Positions 34,048 to 45,814 of a stretch of DNA of 64,000 nucleotides are shown here, piece after piece; position 1 is the first letter of the stretch; the number at the start of each line of letters is the position of its first letter. The position numbers and the translations under genes were made by a program. Where the stretch lies: positions 45,870,113-45,934,112 of the forward strand of contig NC_089496.1 in the NCBI RefSeq assembly GCF_036850765.1, written 5' to 3'. The notes under the pieces were generated by a model. The model was not told where the DNA came from, made no database searches, and saw nothing but the letters and a program-made list of their open reading frames with translations. The stretch is from Saccopteryx bilineata (lineage: Eukaryota > Chordata > Mammalia > Chiroptera > Emballonuridae).

Positions 34048-34357
34048 TTTTTTTACAGAGACAGAGAGAGGGAAAGATAGGGACAGACAAACAGGAACAG
34101 GGAGAGATGAGAAGCATCAATCATTAGTTTTTTCTTGAGACACCTTAGTTGTTCATTGATTGCTTTCTCATATGTGCCTTGACCGCGGGCCTTCAGCAGA
34201 CTGAGTAACCCCTTGCTCAAGCCAGCAACCCTGGGTCCAAGCTGGTGAGCTTTTGCTCAAACCAGATGAGCCTGCGCTCAAGCTGGCGACCTCGGGGTCT
34301 CGAACCTGGGTCCTCCGCATCCCAGTCGGACGCTCTATCCACTGTGCCACTGCCTGC
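34048..34357 (-). mobile_element. Second tRNA-derived bat SINE type, full length
   Basis: Minus strand begins GCAGGCAGTGGCACAGTGGA (A box TGGCACAGTGG), then GGTTCGAGACC (B box with one change), 'gaggtcgccagcttgagcg', 'ggttgctggcttgagcaagg', 'gcacatatgagaaagcaatcaatgaac', and a CT-rich end with a short A tail. A perfect 15-bp duplication TCATTATGTGTTTAT flanks it (34033-34047, 34358-34372). It differs in body sequence from the Rhin-1 copies. From memory, such elements are common in horseshoe-bat genomes; I am unsure of the name. Confidence 0.92.
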
Positions 34358-34749
34358 TCATTATGTGTTTATGGTTCTTTTTCGTTGTTGCAATTTACAA
34401 AGAGTGAAATGTACAGATTTCACGTTCATCTATGGCCACCTTTCATGTGGGATATCATTTTCTTTTCGAGCCTTTCTTATTATTAGTAACTAACCGTGAT
34501 GATGAAAAAGATTTTGCGATACCAAGGTGAGCATATTGAGGCGGTAAGTGTTCACAGAACTTGATTCTCTACCTGTTGATATCTTTTCTGCTCAGGAAGG
34601 AGCAGAGAGGGGCAGGAGCAGGGGAGGTTTGCATACGGAAAGCCTCACTTTGTGAACAGACTGCATCAGCTCCTCCTGCCCTCTGTGTGTGCAGCTCCTC
34701 TTGTCCGAAGTCCCTTCTTGCTGCAACAGGAGGAGAGGTGCTGTACGTG

Positions 34750-34935
34750 GTGGTGAGAGACACAGCTTTGGCGTCATGGAGCCTAAATTCAGTCCCGCGT
34801 TACATTGACCTTGGGCAAGTTCTGCTTTCCATCACTCAGAGCCTCCGTTTCCTCAGCTGTTAAAATGAGGATACTGTTATCATATAAGGTTGTGATGCTT
34901 CAGTAAGAAAATGGATGAGAATTTTCTGACATGTA
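34750..34935 (+). repeat. MIR SINE, sense
   Basis: Text 'tggagcctaaattcagtcccgcg', 'ttgggcaagttctgctttcc', 'cctccgtttcctcagctgttaaaatgaggatactgttatc'. MIR order preserved. Confidence 0.8.
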
Positions 34936-34939
34936 ATAC

Positions 34940-35815
34940 ATTTTCAATGACACCCACTATTAGCATGATTACCACCTAAATACCACCTCAGTTTCTGGTT
35001 AGAGGGTGAGTGTGTATGTGTGAACAATCAATTTAGAAAGACTCTAACATTTTTCAGATTACCAAAGTGAATATTTTGTGTGATCGGTGAATTTTTGAGG
35101 AAAGAGTGCAAATTTATTTTTCGACCGTTTTAATGAAAATGAGCACTGTCTAGTCGCATCTGAGATGTCTACTTTTAGTCCTAACAGACAAAGCATTGGG
35201 TTTTCCTCGCAATATCTCTGTTTTGTGCCCCTGGAGTTAACACCTTAGTAAAAGAACAGCCATGGACAAAGGACATCGTGTTTCCTTCACATTGTCCCAG
35301 GACCTCATTTGTAGCTTAAAGTCACAAAAATTGTGGTTTCCTTTTTGCTCAGACACAATACCATTTCTGCAAGCGGCTGGCTTAAAATGTAGGCGTCTTC
35401 TTGGCTTCTCCTGTGCGTTGGCCTCCAGCTTAGATCAGTCACGGATTCAGTTGACCCCCCCCCCCACTCTTTTCCTCCCAAGCCTCATGGTTCATGGCAG
35501 TTTACATAGTACCCTGCTTCTAAGACTCAGAAAACATTTGTCGATTTGCTTAGGTCATGGGACTATTTCTTAGAAACCCACGCGAGGGAAGTCCAGCTCT
35601 TCCAGGAAACTAGTCCACTGTGACTTGCCTTCGGCAGTAATAAAGGGAGATGGGTTTAGGGAAAGTTAGAAGCTGTGGAAGCTGTCCCAGAAGACGGACA
35701 GGGTCCAATGGAGACCGGCTACAGAGCGCCATTGGAAGAGCAAAAAAGTGACCATCTGAGCCTGAAGCCCCTTTTCTAGCGAGTCAGAAAAGAAAGCGTG
35801 CTAGGCAGGCACAGC
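34940..35815. other. Unique intronic sequence
   Basis: A C11 run at 35455-35465. Nothing else recognised. Confidence 0.45.
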
Positions 35816-35819
35816 TCAC

Positions 35820-36124
35820 CGGGAGGCGTCAGGAGTGAGGACGTGGCGACTCGGACACGTCGCTAACATGGTAGCGGTTTCCCTGAACTTTGTGCTGGGG
35901 ACCCGGGCGCGCCGACCGTGCCAGACACTTGCTGGAACAGCGCACGAAGGGGCCCCACGGGGTACGCGGCGACTTCCAACTGACTTGAGTTTGGATGGTC
36001 ATAAGTGGGGTAAAGCTATAGGGTGGTCAGCCTCGGCTCTGAAACTCGAGTGGAAGCAACGCGGGTCCCTCAGCCCCTTTCAGTTAGTCTTATCGGAGCA
36101 GGCCATCGCAGAGCAGATAGACAG
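35820..36124 (+). other. CpG-rich stretch ending in a strong splice donor (candidate alternative first exon)
   Basis: CpG-dense sequence (GGGCGCGCCGACCG, CGCGGCGAC) ends at ACAG/GTAAGT (36124/36125), a consensus donor. An ATG at 35868 in strong context (A at -3, G at +4) opens a frame that stays open to the donor (85 codons plus 2 nt), thus phase 2, as for the known CREB5 exon. The predicted peptide starts MVAVSLNFVLG and has no recognised domain. No TATA box, but CpG-type promoters need none. The splice site and frame are seen; transcription is not shown. Confidence 0.3.
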
Positions 36125-36360
36125 GTAAGTCTCAGAGACCTCTGAACCCAATTAAAGTTATACCACAAAGAAATCAAACTCATGTGGTTTGCATTTCAGA
36201 AAGCTACATTTGGTGGGCTGTTCCTGTTTTAATTCGGTAACCTAATGCAGACCATGTGAACATTTGAAACGCTTTTAACAGTTAAACCAGCTCAAATAAC
36301 ACAAAACCAGAGCAGCAATAAAGAATGAATTAAAGCTGATTGCAACTGTGGCCAACATAA

Positions 36361-36383
36361 TTTTTTTTTTTTTTTTTTTTTTT
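36361..36383. repeat. T23 homopolymer
   Basis: A pure T run with no SINE body attached on either side. Confidence 0.95.
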
Positions 36384-36637
36384 GCCTTGCAAAGAACTTG
36401 GGGGGAAGAGAATGCAGGACCAGTGGGGGGAAAGACAGGTATCCCCACTTTCAACTTCGAGTCAAGCAGCAGGCACTTTGACTTCTTTTATTTCTTAAGC
36501 AAATGTTTGAAACAGATTAACTTGGAAGGTGTACTTAAATCTTGAAGGGATTTTAGACAAGGGAGTAAAGGGGGTTGACATCCTTTAGAACTGATACCTT
36601 GGTAGTTAGGAGCTCTGCCTTCCCCCTGCTGTCTAAG

Positions 36638-36713
36638 GCAGTTAGCTCCGTGGGCAAGGGCCCAGTGCTAAGCCTACAAAGGTCAAGAGTTCAATCCTGC
36701 ACGGGTCACTTAG
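36638..36713 (+). repeat. tRNA-like sequence (tRNA-Ile-type SINE remnant or pseudogene)
   Basis: GTTAGCTCCGTGGGCAAGGG resembles a tRNA-Ile D arm and A box (GTTAGCTCAGTTGG...). Then come GTGCTAA and AAGGTCAAGAGTTCAATCC, a B-box match with decayed CpGs, and CACGGGTCA. Spacing fits a tRNA. The acceptor stem does not pair well and an anticodon is not certain, so it is not called a functional tRNA. Confidence 0.5.
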
Positions 36714-36804
36714 CCTTACACTGGGAGAGGTGGGGAGGCAAGCCAGATCTGAGGGCCATAGCCTGAATAGCCCATGTGTCTACCAGGGGTGACCCAGAAT
36801 GAGA

Positions 36805-37075
36805 AGCTGAGACAATGGTGATCAGTTGGCGTGTGCTATGTACCAGGTGCACTCAGTGCCACATACCTAACCCAGTCACCGAAGCCCTCGGTGCCTCCGT
36901 TTTCTTATCTGTAAAATGGGGATATAATTATGATTCCTATTTTACAGATGAACAGACTAAAGCACAGAGAAGTTATATTACTTTCCTGAAGTCACATAGG
37001 TAATAAAGGGAGGGACCAGGATTCCAACCCAGGTGTTCTGGTATGACTAGCTTCAGCACAAGCACCATATACCAC
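36805..37075 (-). repeat. MIR SINE(s), antisense
   Basis: 'tgctatgtaccaggtgcactcagtgcc', 'gattcctattttacagatgaacagactaaagcacagagaag', 'gggaccaggattccaacccaggtgttctgg' follow antisense MIR. A short sense-like 'tttcttatctgtaaaatggggat' piece lies inside, so two copies may be superposed. Confidence 0.8.
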
Positions 37076-37079
37076 TAAG

Positions 37080-38955
37080 GCAGGTTTAACAATTCAAAGG
37101 CAAATCCACCTGCTGATAATGAGAGCAAAAGGCATAAGCTTCAACCCAGCCTGTTAGGAACTCCAAGAGAGAAACGATGGTGATAACCACACCCAGGCTT
37201 ACCACAGTTGCAGTGTGTGCACCACAATACTTGCTCCATTTATGTTAGTTGTGTTAAATTTTATACACACAGAGAAGATGCCTCCAGAAGAATGGTTGGT
37301 GTGCCCCAGCACCCATGGATGGGAGACATTTCTATGAATAAATCTCAAAGAGATGGTGAACGTGCATTGAACTGATTTCCACGTACCTCCAGGCTCTTGA
37401 CGGGAGAGGCGTGGGTGTGATGGTGGCGGCCTGGGCTCAGCCTCGTGAGATGTGCCGTAGGTGATAACTAACCGCCCGCCGCACTTCCCAGAATGTGCCG
37501 ACTTTGTCAGAGATCCAAAGGAGTAAGGGAGAGAGGACCCATTGATTTCAGATCCATTAGCGACAGAAAGCCTGCCAAGTGGGAAAGAGGAAAACTATAG
37601 GAAGAAACTTTATTTGCAAACTCCTGAAAGGTTATCACCAGCAGCAGGGAGCCAAAGAACCGCCGGTGGGCAGAGGCGCTCTGCTGAGCCCCCGAATGCC
37701 GAATGCCGTTCCTGCCGGAGCAGTGGGAAGCCAGCTTGTCAGTCTCCTCTGCGGGCAAGGCCCGGTTCATCTGCCTGGTTTTGGCAGACACTCCTTTCCA
37801 GAATATGAGAAACATGCCTCCTCTCTCCTTACAAAATGAAAACTATTACCGATGGTGCCTACTAGATGCTCCAGAATGAAACTTAAAATATAAAGTATAA
37901 ATAAAAAGTAAAGTGTATCCCTGGTTTCGTCTTCTTAACCTCGTAGATGAAGTCAAATGGTTAATTACCGTATCATAGGCTAGGTAACTCCTTTCACAGC
38001 CCCAGTTCTGTTATTAGGGGGAGAAGTGGATTCAGACACACTTGATGAATATACTGTCTGTTTGACTTCAAGGTAAGAGAAATCTAGTTACCAACCCCCC
38101 CCCTCAGCTACAACTCTGGCTTCAAGGATTACAGCCCACTTAACTCTCTTTAAGGCTGGGTAAACACAGGCTGCCTAGCCTCCTAAACATTCCTCAGGTT
38201 ATTGGTCTAGTTATAATTAACCTTCTAGAGAAGTGTTCAGGTCCTCCTGATCCCCCCGGGTCAACTCTGCCCTCCTTCTGTGGCATGCCTAGGTGACTTT
38301 CAGTGTGTCACCCACCCAGCTAGTCTGGGCACATCGGGTGCCCAGAGCTCAGCAGACCGTAGCTAAATAATTATCGGAGAGTACATGGTGAATGGAACAA
38401 GGCAGTCCAGGACCTCGATTAACGTTGAGGACAAAAATTCATCTTCTCTCCACTTTCATATCAAACTCTATCTCAGCATCTGCTTTCAGAGGACCCGACC
38501 TGTGACAGGGTCCTTCATATATATGAGGCCCAGGCAACCAAATGCCTTGACTTCCAAAGAGTTTAATTTTTTCTCCTTAGGTATGTGTTCTCGGCTACAA
38601 TTTAAAATTTCTGTTCAGCAGCCTCTACAAGCCACTGTAGCTACACAGGGCCACAACATTCTGTGAATTTCATATGGTTCAGGACACGCGAGTCACCAGA
38701 GATCTGTGATATCCTAGTTTAGTCCCTAAACATCCATCAGTTATTTCTAACTCTGCTCATGTAATAAATATCTCTTGAGCACCCCCACCCGCCAACTCCC
38801 TCACAAGCCAATGTCTGTGGTCTCCTCCATGAAAAATATGTATTTTAAATCTATTTTAAGTTATACATATTTCATATATTTTTATGTATAAGTAAATAAT
38901 AAAATAATCATTTCTATATTATTAGGTACTGGCTGGGCTCTGAAAAAAAGCGGAG
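37080..38955. other. Unique intronic sequence
   Basis: No repeat or exon recognised. Overlapping 86-102-codon frames on both strands at 37507-37839 have no family match. Confidence 0.45.
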
Positions 38956-38959
38956 AGAG

Positions 38960-39180
38960 GAACAGACATGATTATGGAACACACACTTTAGTGAGGGTGA
39001 TGGACATTAATTGACTATTTATACAAATACCGATAAAGTTGTAACCCTTCATGCCTGTTGCTATGAAATGCATCCCGGAGAGGAGCTTGACTTTGTTACA
39101 AAGGTCAGGAAAGATTTTCAGAGACATTTTGGAAGATGGAGGTATCACTCTAACTTTAAGGATGGTGTTGGCTCTATAGG
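38960..39180 (-). repeat. Possible L2 fragment, antisense
   Basis: 'gaacacacactttagtgagg', 'gaaatgcatcccggagaggagcttgactttg', 'caggaaagattttcagag' resemble antisense L2 in decayed form. Confidence 0.4.
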
Positions 39181-39184
39181 TCTA

Positions 39185-40360
39185 TCCAATCAATGATCTA
39201 ATTTAAAATAAAGTTTAAATAGTCCCAACATTTCTTTCTGCTCATACCTTAAGCCCCATGGTATACCCACTTTCTTTGGTGGGTCCTGTTTCTGTCTCAC
39301 ACTCTATATAATAGCAAGCACCCAGCTGTGCGAGAAGGGATAAATCACTTTTAACTTTAGCCAAAGTCTGAGCAAAAAAGAGGCCTCCTTCTTTCTCCTT
39401 TTCAACCCTTCCCACCAACATGGTGTTAATTTCAAAGCTGGTGATGAAGATTGAACATGGAAAAGGGTCTGGCTTATGGCTCTTTCTTTTGGCAGCAGCA
39501 ACTTTGGGAATAATTTAGAGATCGCATTTCAGACCCATTTTGCACACCATCAAAGCGAAGGGGATAGGCACCGATGCTTTTGAAATCGGAGGGCCAGGCC
39601 AGTCTTCATGTGACTCCAGTTGGTTCTCTGGCGTCACAAGTTCAGCAGACGGATATCATACGCCTACCTCTGGTATGGTGTTCTGGGTTCCTCGGGAAAT
39701 CTGATCCTTGACCTCACTTTCATCATGCCTACCACAGCGCTTTAGGCCAAGACCTCCTAAATCACAACGTCATGCAACCCCTCTACCCCACGGACCCAAA
39801 TGTAGGGAGTTCAGTGAGCCCTCCCAAAATCTTTCCGACTGGAAGATTCCCTTCAGAGATGAGATGGTACAGTTTTTATGAGACTTTGGGGTATATGGCA
39901 GCTCCATAGAAATACCAAGGAGTGAATATTCCCTTAAATCAAACATAATGCATGAGTATTCCCCAAAATCACTTTTACTGAATATTTGAGCAGCCAGGCC
40001 AGTGGGGACCCAGACAAAGGTTAATTACTTCAAAGTCAAAGATGCTCTGAATAAAACAAACTGAAACTTTACTCTTTCTAAAGGACAAAGAAAGGGGGGG
40101 CCAACCACCACAAATATCTCAGAACTGATTTTTTTTTTTTACATTACATATATTAGAGGAAAAGTATGATCTATACTGCAACTTATTTCCGTAACAGCAC
40201 TCTGGGCTCCAAAAGAATTGAGTCACCGATGCTTAGAAGCATCTCAATTGCCCATTTTGAACAGTTCATATTAAATTATTGAAAGGAGAATGTACTAGAA
40301 TTGTCTCTTTCGATTTTCCTATCCAATAAAACAAGCTCCTTTTGCCATATGTGAACTCTT
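39185..40360. other. Unique intronic sequence
   Basis: Nothing recognised. Confidence 0.45.
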
Positions 40361-40364
40361 TTGC

Positions 40365-40625
40365 ATGGGTTAAGGGCATGAACTTGTAGCCAGATAGACC
40401 TGGGTCCAAGTCCCGGCCCCACCGTGTGCGATGGCCCAGCCCAATTGCAATGTGACCTTGGAATGCTTACCTTGTCCTGCCTCAGTTACATCATTCCAAA
40501 AGTGGGGATAATAGCAATCAATTCGCACAGCTGTCATCAGAAATAAATGAGATAATACATATGTAAAGTGTTTAGCGTTGCGTTCCTTATAACGATGCAA
40601 AAGTATTAGCTGTGATTATTGCTAT
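40365..40625 (+). repeat. MIR SINE, sense, near full length
   Basis: 'cttgtagccagatagacctgggtccaagtccc', 'caatgtgaccttggaatgcttac', 'cctcagttacatcattccaaaagtggggataatagc', 'gagataatacatatgtaaagtgtttagcg'. MIR parts are in order. Confidence 0.85.
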
Positions 40626-40629
40626 TGTT

Positions 40630-42337
40630 ACTAGCACATGATAGTGATTTTCCAGAGTGGAAAGGATCCCAGTTTATCTAATGACTTGGGAGCCTTGGGG
40701 CCAAAATAGGACCATATGATGCTGGTTCCAACGCACTCACTGCTTAACTTTGCACTGGGACCAAGCCCATGATTTAGCCTAAAACCTGAAATGCGTTGGT
40801 GTTCTAGCTTGAAGTCAAGAATGTGGCTAATGGATAGTTAAACCTTCCCGAGTAAACGCTGAAATTACTGGCTCCATTATCTTCTTGGCAGGGTAAGCAG
40901 TGCAGCTCCTTCACTTTCCCAGCTACGAAACGCATGTTGACAGGACAATCCAGGATCCCAAGGGTTGGATAAGTACAAGTTGCACGAGGCCTTCCACTTG
41001 ATCCTCGGTTATTGCTTTCTGATGAAGTATAGACATTTGGCCACCAGAAACGGGCGTTCTCTCAGGAGCAGTGCAGGAGCAGAGCACACCTCTTTGCAAA
41101 TGGAAAGCTGATCTTTTCGTCCTGCTTACTCTACTACAACGGTTTTCCGATGTCCATTGAAGACTCCGGATAATATGGCGTTTCCAGTGTACTTTCCACC
41201 AATAAAGTATGGCAACAATGCCCTCGGGAATGTACAGAGACTTGATTCCGGATCAGAAAAGATAAACAGTGGACCTGGAAGGTCTGGCCTAAGTGCAAGT
41301 CATATTCTGTGCAAATAATCCTTGAGAGGATCCAGTGTCAGTTTGGATGCTTCGTTGAATTTGGTGTTGGACCATGTTGAGGGGGAGGGGATAACCTGTC
41401 CTTAGTCCCATCCTAGGACCTCATCAACTTCTGCCTCCACTCTGGAGCCTCTTCAGACTTCCAACGTTGGGACCTGATGAGCCACGGATTAGCTGAATCT
41501 CTCTGGTTCTGCTTGAGGAGGATTCCAGCCTGCATGGGAGGAAGGATGGTCTTCAAGGCGAGGAAGAACAAAACAGGAAGGAACAACAGGCCAATCAAGC
41601 TGCTTCCTACTGACGGGAGGGAAAAAAAGACAATACTTGTTCACTACACTTTAATTCCGAGAAGGTGGAATATGGACCTGGAGTGAGACATTTTTGGCAA
41701 ACAAATGTTGATTTCTTATCAAAGGAAAAGACAAGAAAGGGAGGTAGAACTAAGACTTATTTATTCATGAACTTGACACTTTAATGAGCCACCTCATTTA
41801 AGAGGAGAAGTTGTGTGAAAAGGATGAGTAACCACTCTAAGGGTTGAAAGGATCTTTTGTGTGTAGTGGAATATTTTTAAAGCTACCCTCAAGCATCATC
41901 GAACACTTGGCCTGTGAATTATTTCTGTGATCATTAGACTTAATTGAAGAATTATAACAACTTCTCCTGATGCATTTGGCCATTCCTTGTGTCTGGGTTA
42001 ATTAGCACTGGCAAGTGCATTAAGCTAGTGTAATATCACTCACCCCTAACCCAGAACTAGTGATTGAACATCTTGTGGGCCAAACTCCTTCTTTCCCTCA
42101 CTCTATCCATCATTACTTTATCTGAATACTGCTCTATTGCATTGGCCTTGCTCAATTCGCATTCTGTGTGGGTGACCTGATAGTGTTAAGAAGCTCAGTG
42201 TAGGTTCATTGGTGAGTTTTTCCTAAAGAGTATAAAGTGGGTCTTAGTTTAAAGTGGGTCAAGATCATTTTTGATCTCTATGGTATATTTTAATGAAAAG
42301 AATTTTCATTATTTTTTTTATAAGTAAGGGTTACCTC
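40630..42337. other. Unique intronic sequence
   Basis: No repeat or exon recognised. The 61- and 69-codon frames near 41413-41686 overlap on opposite strands and have no family match. Confidence 0.45.
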
Positions 42338-42412
42338 TCCTTCCTCCCTCCCTCCCTCCCTCCCTCCCTCCCTCCCTCCCTCCCTCCTTCCCTCCCTCCC
42401 TCTTTCTCTCTA
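42338..42412. repeat. (CCCT)n polypyrimidine microsatellite
   Basis: About 70 bp of CCCT/CCTT units, an all-pyrimidine strand able in principle to form triplex DNA. Confidence 0.95.
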
Positions 42413-42749
42413 TCTGACTGTCTTTCCTTTTTTCTTTTATTGCTACCTTAAGCAACCTAGAAAAGGCGAATTGAAACTCATAGCTTTTCTGATTCAGTAT
42501 GTCTGATATACATCCTCAGCCTCCTCCTGTTTTGTTGACAGACAGATTTTGATGAGAATTTTCTGTAAGAAAAGGATGCTTGCTTTTGTACAGTAAATTA
42601 CATGAGATTAGAAACATACCCTTTTCTTCAAATTGTGTTGGCAATTTGATCTGTAGGAGGTGATTGAAGCTCCAGCTTTGAACTAAATTACTATAGCTTA
42701 AGTCTCCAAGTTTCATTTTAAGTTCATTTGAAGTATACACAGGAAAGAT

Positions 42750-42751
<2 letters not shown>

Positions 42752-42782
<31 letters not shown>
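42752..42782. repeat. (AG)n microsatellite
   Basis: Fifteen AG dinucleotides. Confidence 0.95.
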
Positions 42783-42784
<2 letters not shown>

Positions 42785-42787
<3 letters not shown>

Positions 42788-43700
42788 AACAAATAAGTTA
42801 TATTATCCCAGATTTTGGGGGGGGACTTTCTTTCTCAAATAATGCTAATTTTAAAAACGTGAAAATTAGCCCGTAAATACATATTCTGGGATTTTACCAT
42901 TACCCACTAACTAAAAGTTAATCTATTAGAGTGTCTGGAAATACTAAAATAATTTTACAAGATTATACTCACAAGAATTTTGGCCTGTTATTATTATGAG
43001 ACTGCATATTGGGGAGAGGGGACAATATGTTCACACGTTCCTGTAGAGATACCTCATTTAGCCAAAGCAGACCCCATTTCCCAGCACAGCATCTAGAAAT
43101 GATGAATCCCTAAGTGCATATGGCAGGTGTCCATTGCTCTGCACTATTGAAAATTAGTAAAATTCTAAAATCTATTTCTAGCTTGTAAATAAGAAACTTT
43201 GGTTCTTAAAGTTCTAGAACAGGCCGGGGATTTTTTGTTTTGTTTCATTTTGTTTTTGTTTTTGTTTTTAAATTATTTTACCTAGGACTTTATTCCTTGA
43301 TCATCATATTGTCCTTGTAAGCCAACTACCAGGTCAAGAATATTTAGTCAGTGTCTAGATACGAGAATTACATACTGATCTTTCAGATGTCTACTGTTCA
43401 TTCTTTTGTGACTTGACCTGCCTTTATAGAAATGCCACCTGTGGTTTGATTTCCACTTCTTGTGAAGTTCACAGGAGATCCATAATCGATTGATTGATAG
43501 GAAATGTGCCATATAGAGAGGGTAGGACCTACGGTGTTTATCGGGAAAAGTCTGTGTGCAGGAGCAGGGCTTTGGTGAGGGGTGTCAGTAGCACACACAG
43601 GGTGGTGACTCCCAACTCCTTCTTTCTTTCTTGCCACTTCCAGTTCCACACCTTCATCTCTCACATCCCTGTGTCCCTAGACTTGCCTTGTATCCTCTAT
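42785..43700. other. Unique, AT-rich intron
   Basis: A (GTTTT)n-type run near 43233-43268; nothing else recognised. Confidence 0.45.
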
Positions 43701-43702
43701 TC

Positions 43703-43897
43703 CAGGGGTCCCCAAACTTTTTACACAAGGGGCCAGTTCACTGTCCCTCAGACAGTTGGAGGGCCGCCACATACAGTGCTCCTCTCACTGACCACCAATG
43801 AAAGAGGTGCCCCTTCTGGAAGTGCGGCGGGGGGGGGCTGGATAAATGGCCTCAGGGGGCCACATGCGGCCCGCGGGCCGTAGTTTGGGGATGCCTG
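43703..43897. mobile_element. hAT-type MITE, 195 bp
   Basis: Left end CAGGGGTCCCCAAACTTTTT; right end AGTTTGGGGATGCCTG, its inverted repeat with one or two changes. Subterminal GGCCAGTTCACTG on the left and GCGGCCCGCGGGCCGTAG on the right. Flanks CTCTATTC and CGTATTCC suggest a decayed 8-bp duplication. Non-coding. Confidence 0.75.
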
Positions 43898-43899
43898 CG

Positions 43900-45070
43900 T
43901 ATTCCTTAGCACTCGTCTCTCCCTAACCTCCTGAACTTGTGTTGGTGGTTTGGAAAGAAAATGCTATTTGAATCCAAGAGCTGCTGAACAGGAAGCAGAG
44001 AAGCAGGGGGGAAAACCATCTTGACATACCCTCAGCATGCCTACCAAGGGCTCTGGGCACAGTGCTTCATTCACATCAACCTAAGCAGCCGGTGAGGATG
44101 AGACTTGGGCCTGCTGAGAGTTTCCTATATGCAGAGTTTTCTTAGCATGGTTTTCCTAAGAATCCCTTTTGTGATAAAACTCACTGTCGCAGGCGAATGC
44201 CTGTGTCTGTTTAATTTAATTAAATGAGAACAAAGAGCGGCGGCACGGGGACGCAGAGGAGAAGATGGGTGACGCACAGTTTATGTGAGAGAGGCCATCG
44301 TGCAGGCCAGATGTCTTCTGAAGCTTTTCGTTTGCCTCAAGATTTGGTGGGAAGGCAGAGGCAGGCTTCGCAGATTATTTACATTCTACCGCAGAAGAAT
44401 TGCACCACCAGCGCTGTCCATGTTGTGTAAAAGCCAAAGGTGTGAGGGACAGAAATGGGAGCTATTGAAAAACATGTTTTCAGTGTGTATGCTCGGGCCT
44501 TCCAGTATGTGCTCCCCTCCAGAGGAACTGTGGGCCTCAGTAACCACACAGACCAAGAAGTAGCTCAACCCAGATGAACATGTTTCAGCCAGGAGGTCTA
44601 ACAGCCACTTCATGCTGCTAGAGTTTCTGTGAAAGGTCGTCTTAACCAATACGAGTTTCGTGTTCTTTGCTTTCCCTCTATCCAATTTCTAGTTGAGAGT
44701 ATTCGGTTCAAAACAAGGGAACCAAAGGAAGGGAACATGTAAAATCCCTGGGAATGAATTATCTTCCTTCAGATAACCGCCATGTTGGACTTCATCTTGG
44801 GAAATCTTTGGACTTTCCTTCATCTCTCTCTCTCTTTCTTTGAGGGGAAGCGGGTGATGCCTGGTTCTACATATTAATAATACTTTTTATTTTAGTGTGT
44901 GTTTGGGGGGTGGTTGTGTAACATAATTGTTCTAGAAACATAGAGGATAACAAGAAAAAAACCATAACAGTAGGAGCAATGTAAAACAAACATGGCAGGA
45001 GGGGACTGCACGTGAAAAGAGCATTTAGCCAGCTGGACCAGCAGGGGTGCACTCTTTGAAGGAGAGGAAG
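43900..45070. other. Unique intronic sequence
   Basis: No exon or repeat recognised. Confidence 0.45.
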
Positions 45071-45074
45071 TAGT

Positions 45075-45325
45075 GGGAGCATAGGGTTAAAGGCACAGGT
45101 GCTAGAACCAGACCCTGTGAGTTTGAATCCTGAGCATACCATTTGCCAAATGTGGGACCAGGAGAAAGGCAACTCAACCACTCTGGGCCTCAGTTTTCTC
45201 ATCTGTGGAATGGGAATAATAATAGAGGCAATTTCAAAGGATATTTATAATGTACAGAGGAGTTAACCCACAAGCACTGGGCACATGGCAAGTGCTTACC
45301 ATATGTTCGCTGTTATCTATGGTGT
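45075..45325 (+). repeat. MIR SINE, sense, near full length
   Basis: 'ggttaaaggcacaggtgctagaacc', 'gtgagtttgaatcctgagc', 'gggcctcagttttctcatctgtggaatggg', 'ggcacatggcaagtgctt'. Order preserved. Confidence 0.85.
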
Positions 45326-45814
45326 CTTAAGAGCTTAAAATGACGGACAAGAAAAGATTACACTTAGACCTTCTAATTGCAGTGGAAATATTTCAGTGTA
45401 TAATATGGCTGAAAAGTTAAGCTGGCTAGATCTAAACCACTCAGCAGTCTCAGAGATGGTTAATTCTTCTATCTGGAAAAAATAGACCTCTATTAAAATC
45501 CTGGGCTGTATGAAGGCCCTGGAAGCATTTACTATAGTTAAATTACCAAGTAAAACTCTCAAACAAGAAAAGATATATTTAAGCAGAGTTTTTTCTTTCT
45601 TAAATACAATAAATTTAGGATATGTTTTTGACAACTCTGTATGTTCACCAAAAGTTAAAAGCCATAAAGTGAATATATAATATTCTTATATAATCAATTT
45701 GTGAATAGATATGGTATAGCATATTTTCTTCTAGTAAGAATAAAATCTTTTCTTTTTATACTACTAATTTGATATGTGTCAGAATTCACAAATTTGGACC
45801 ATTTAAAAATAAGG

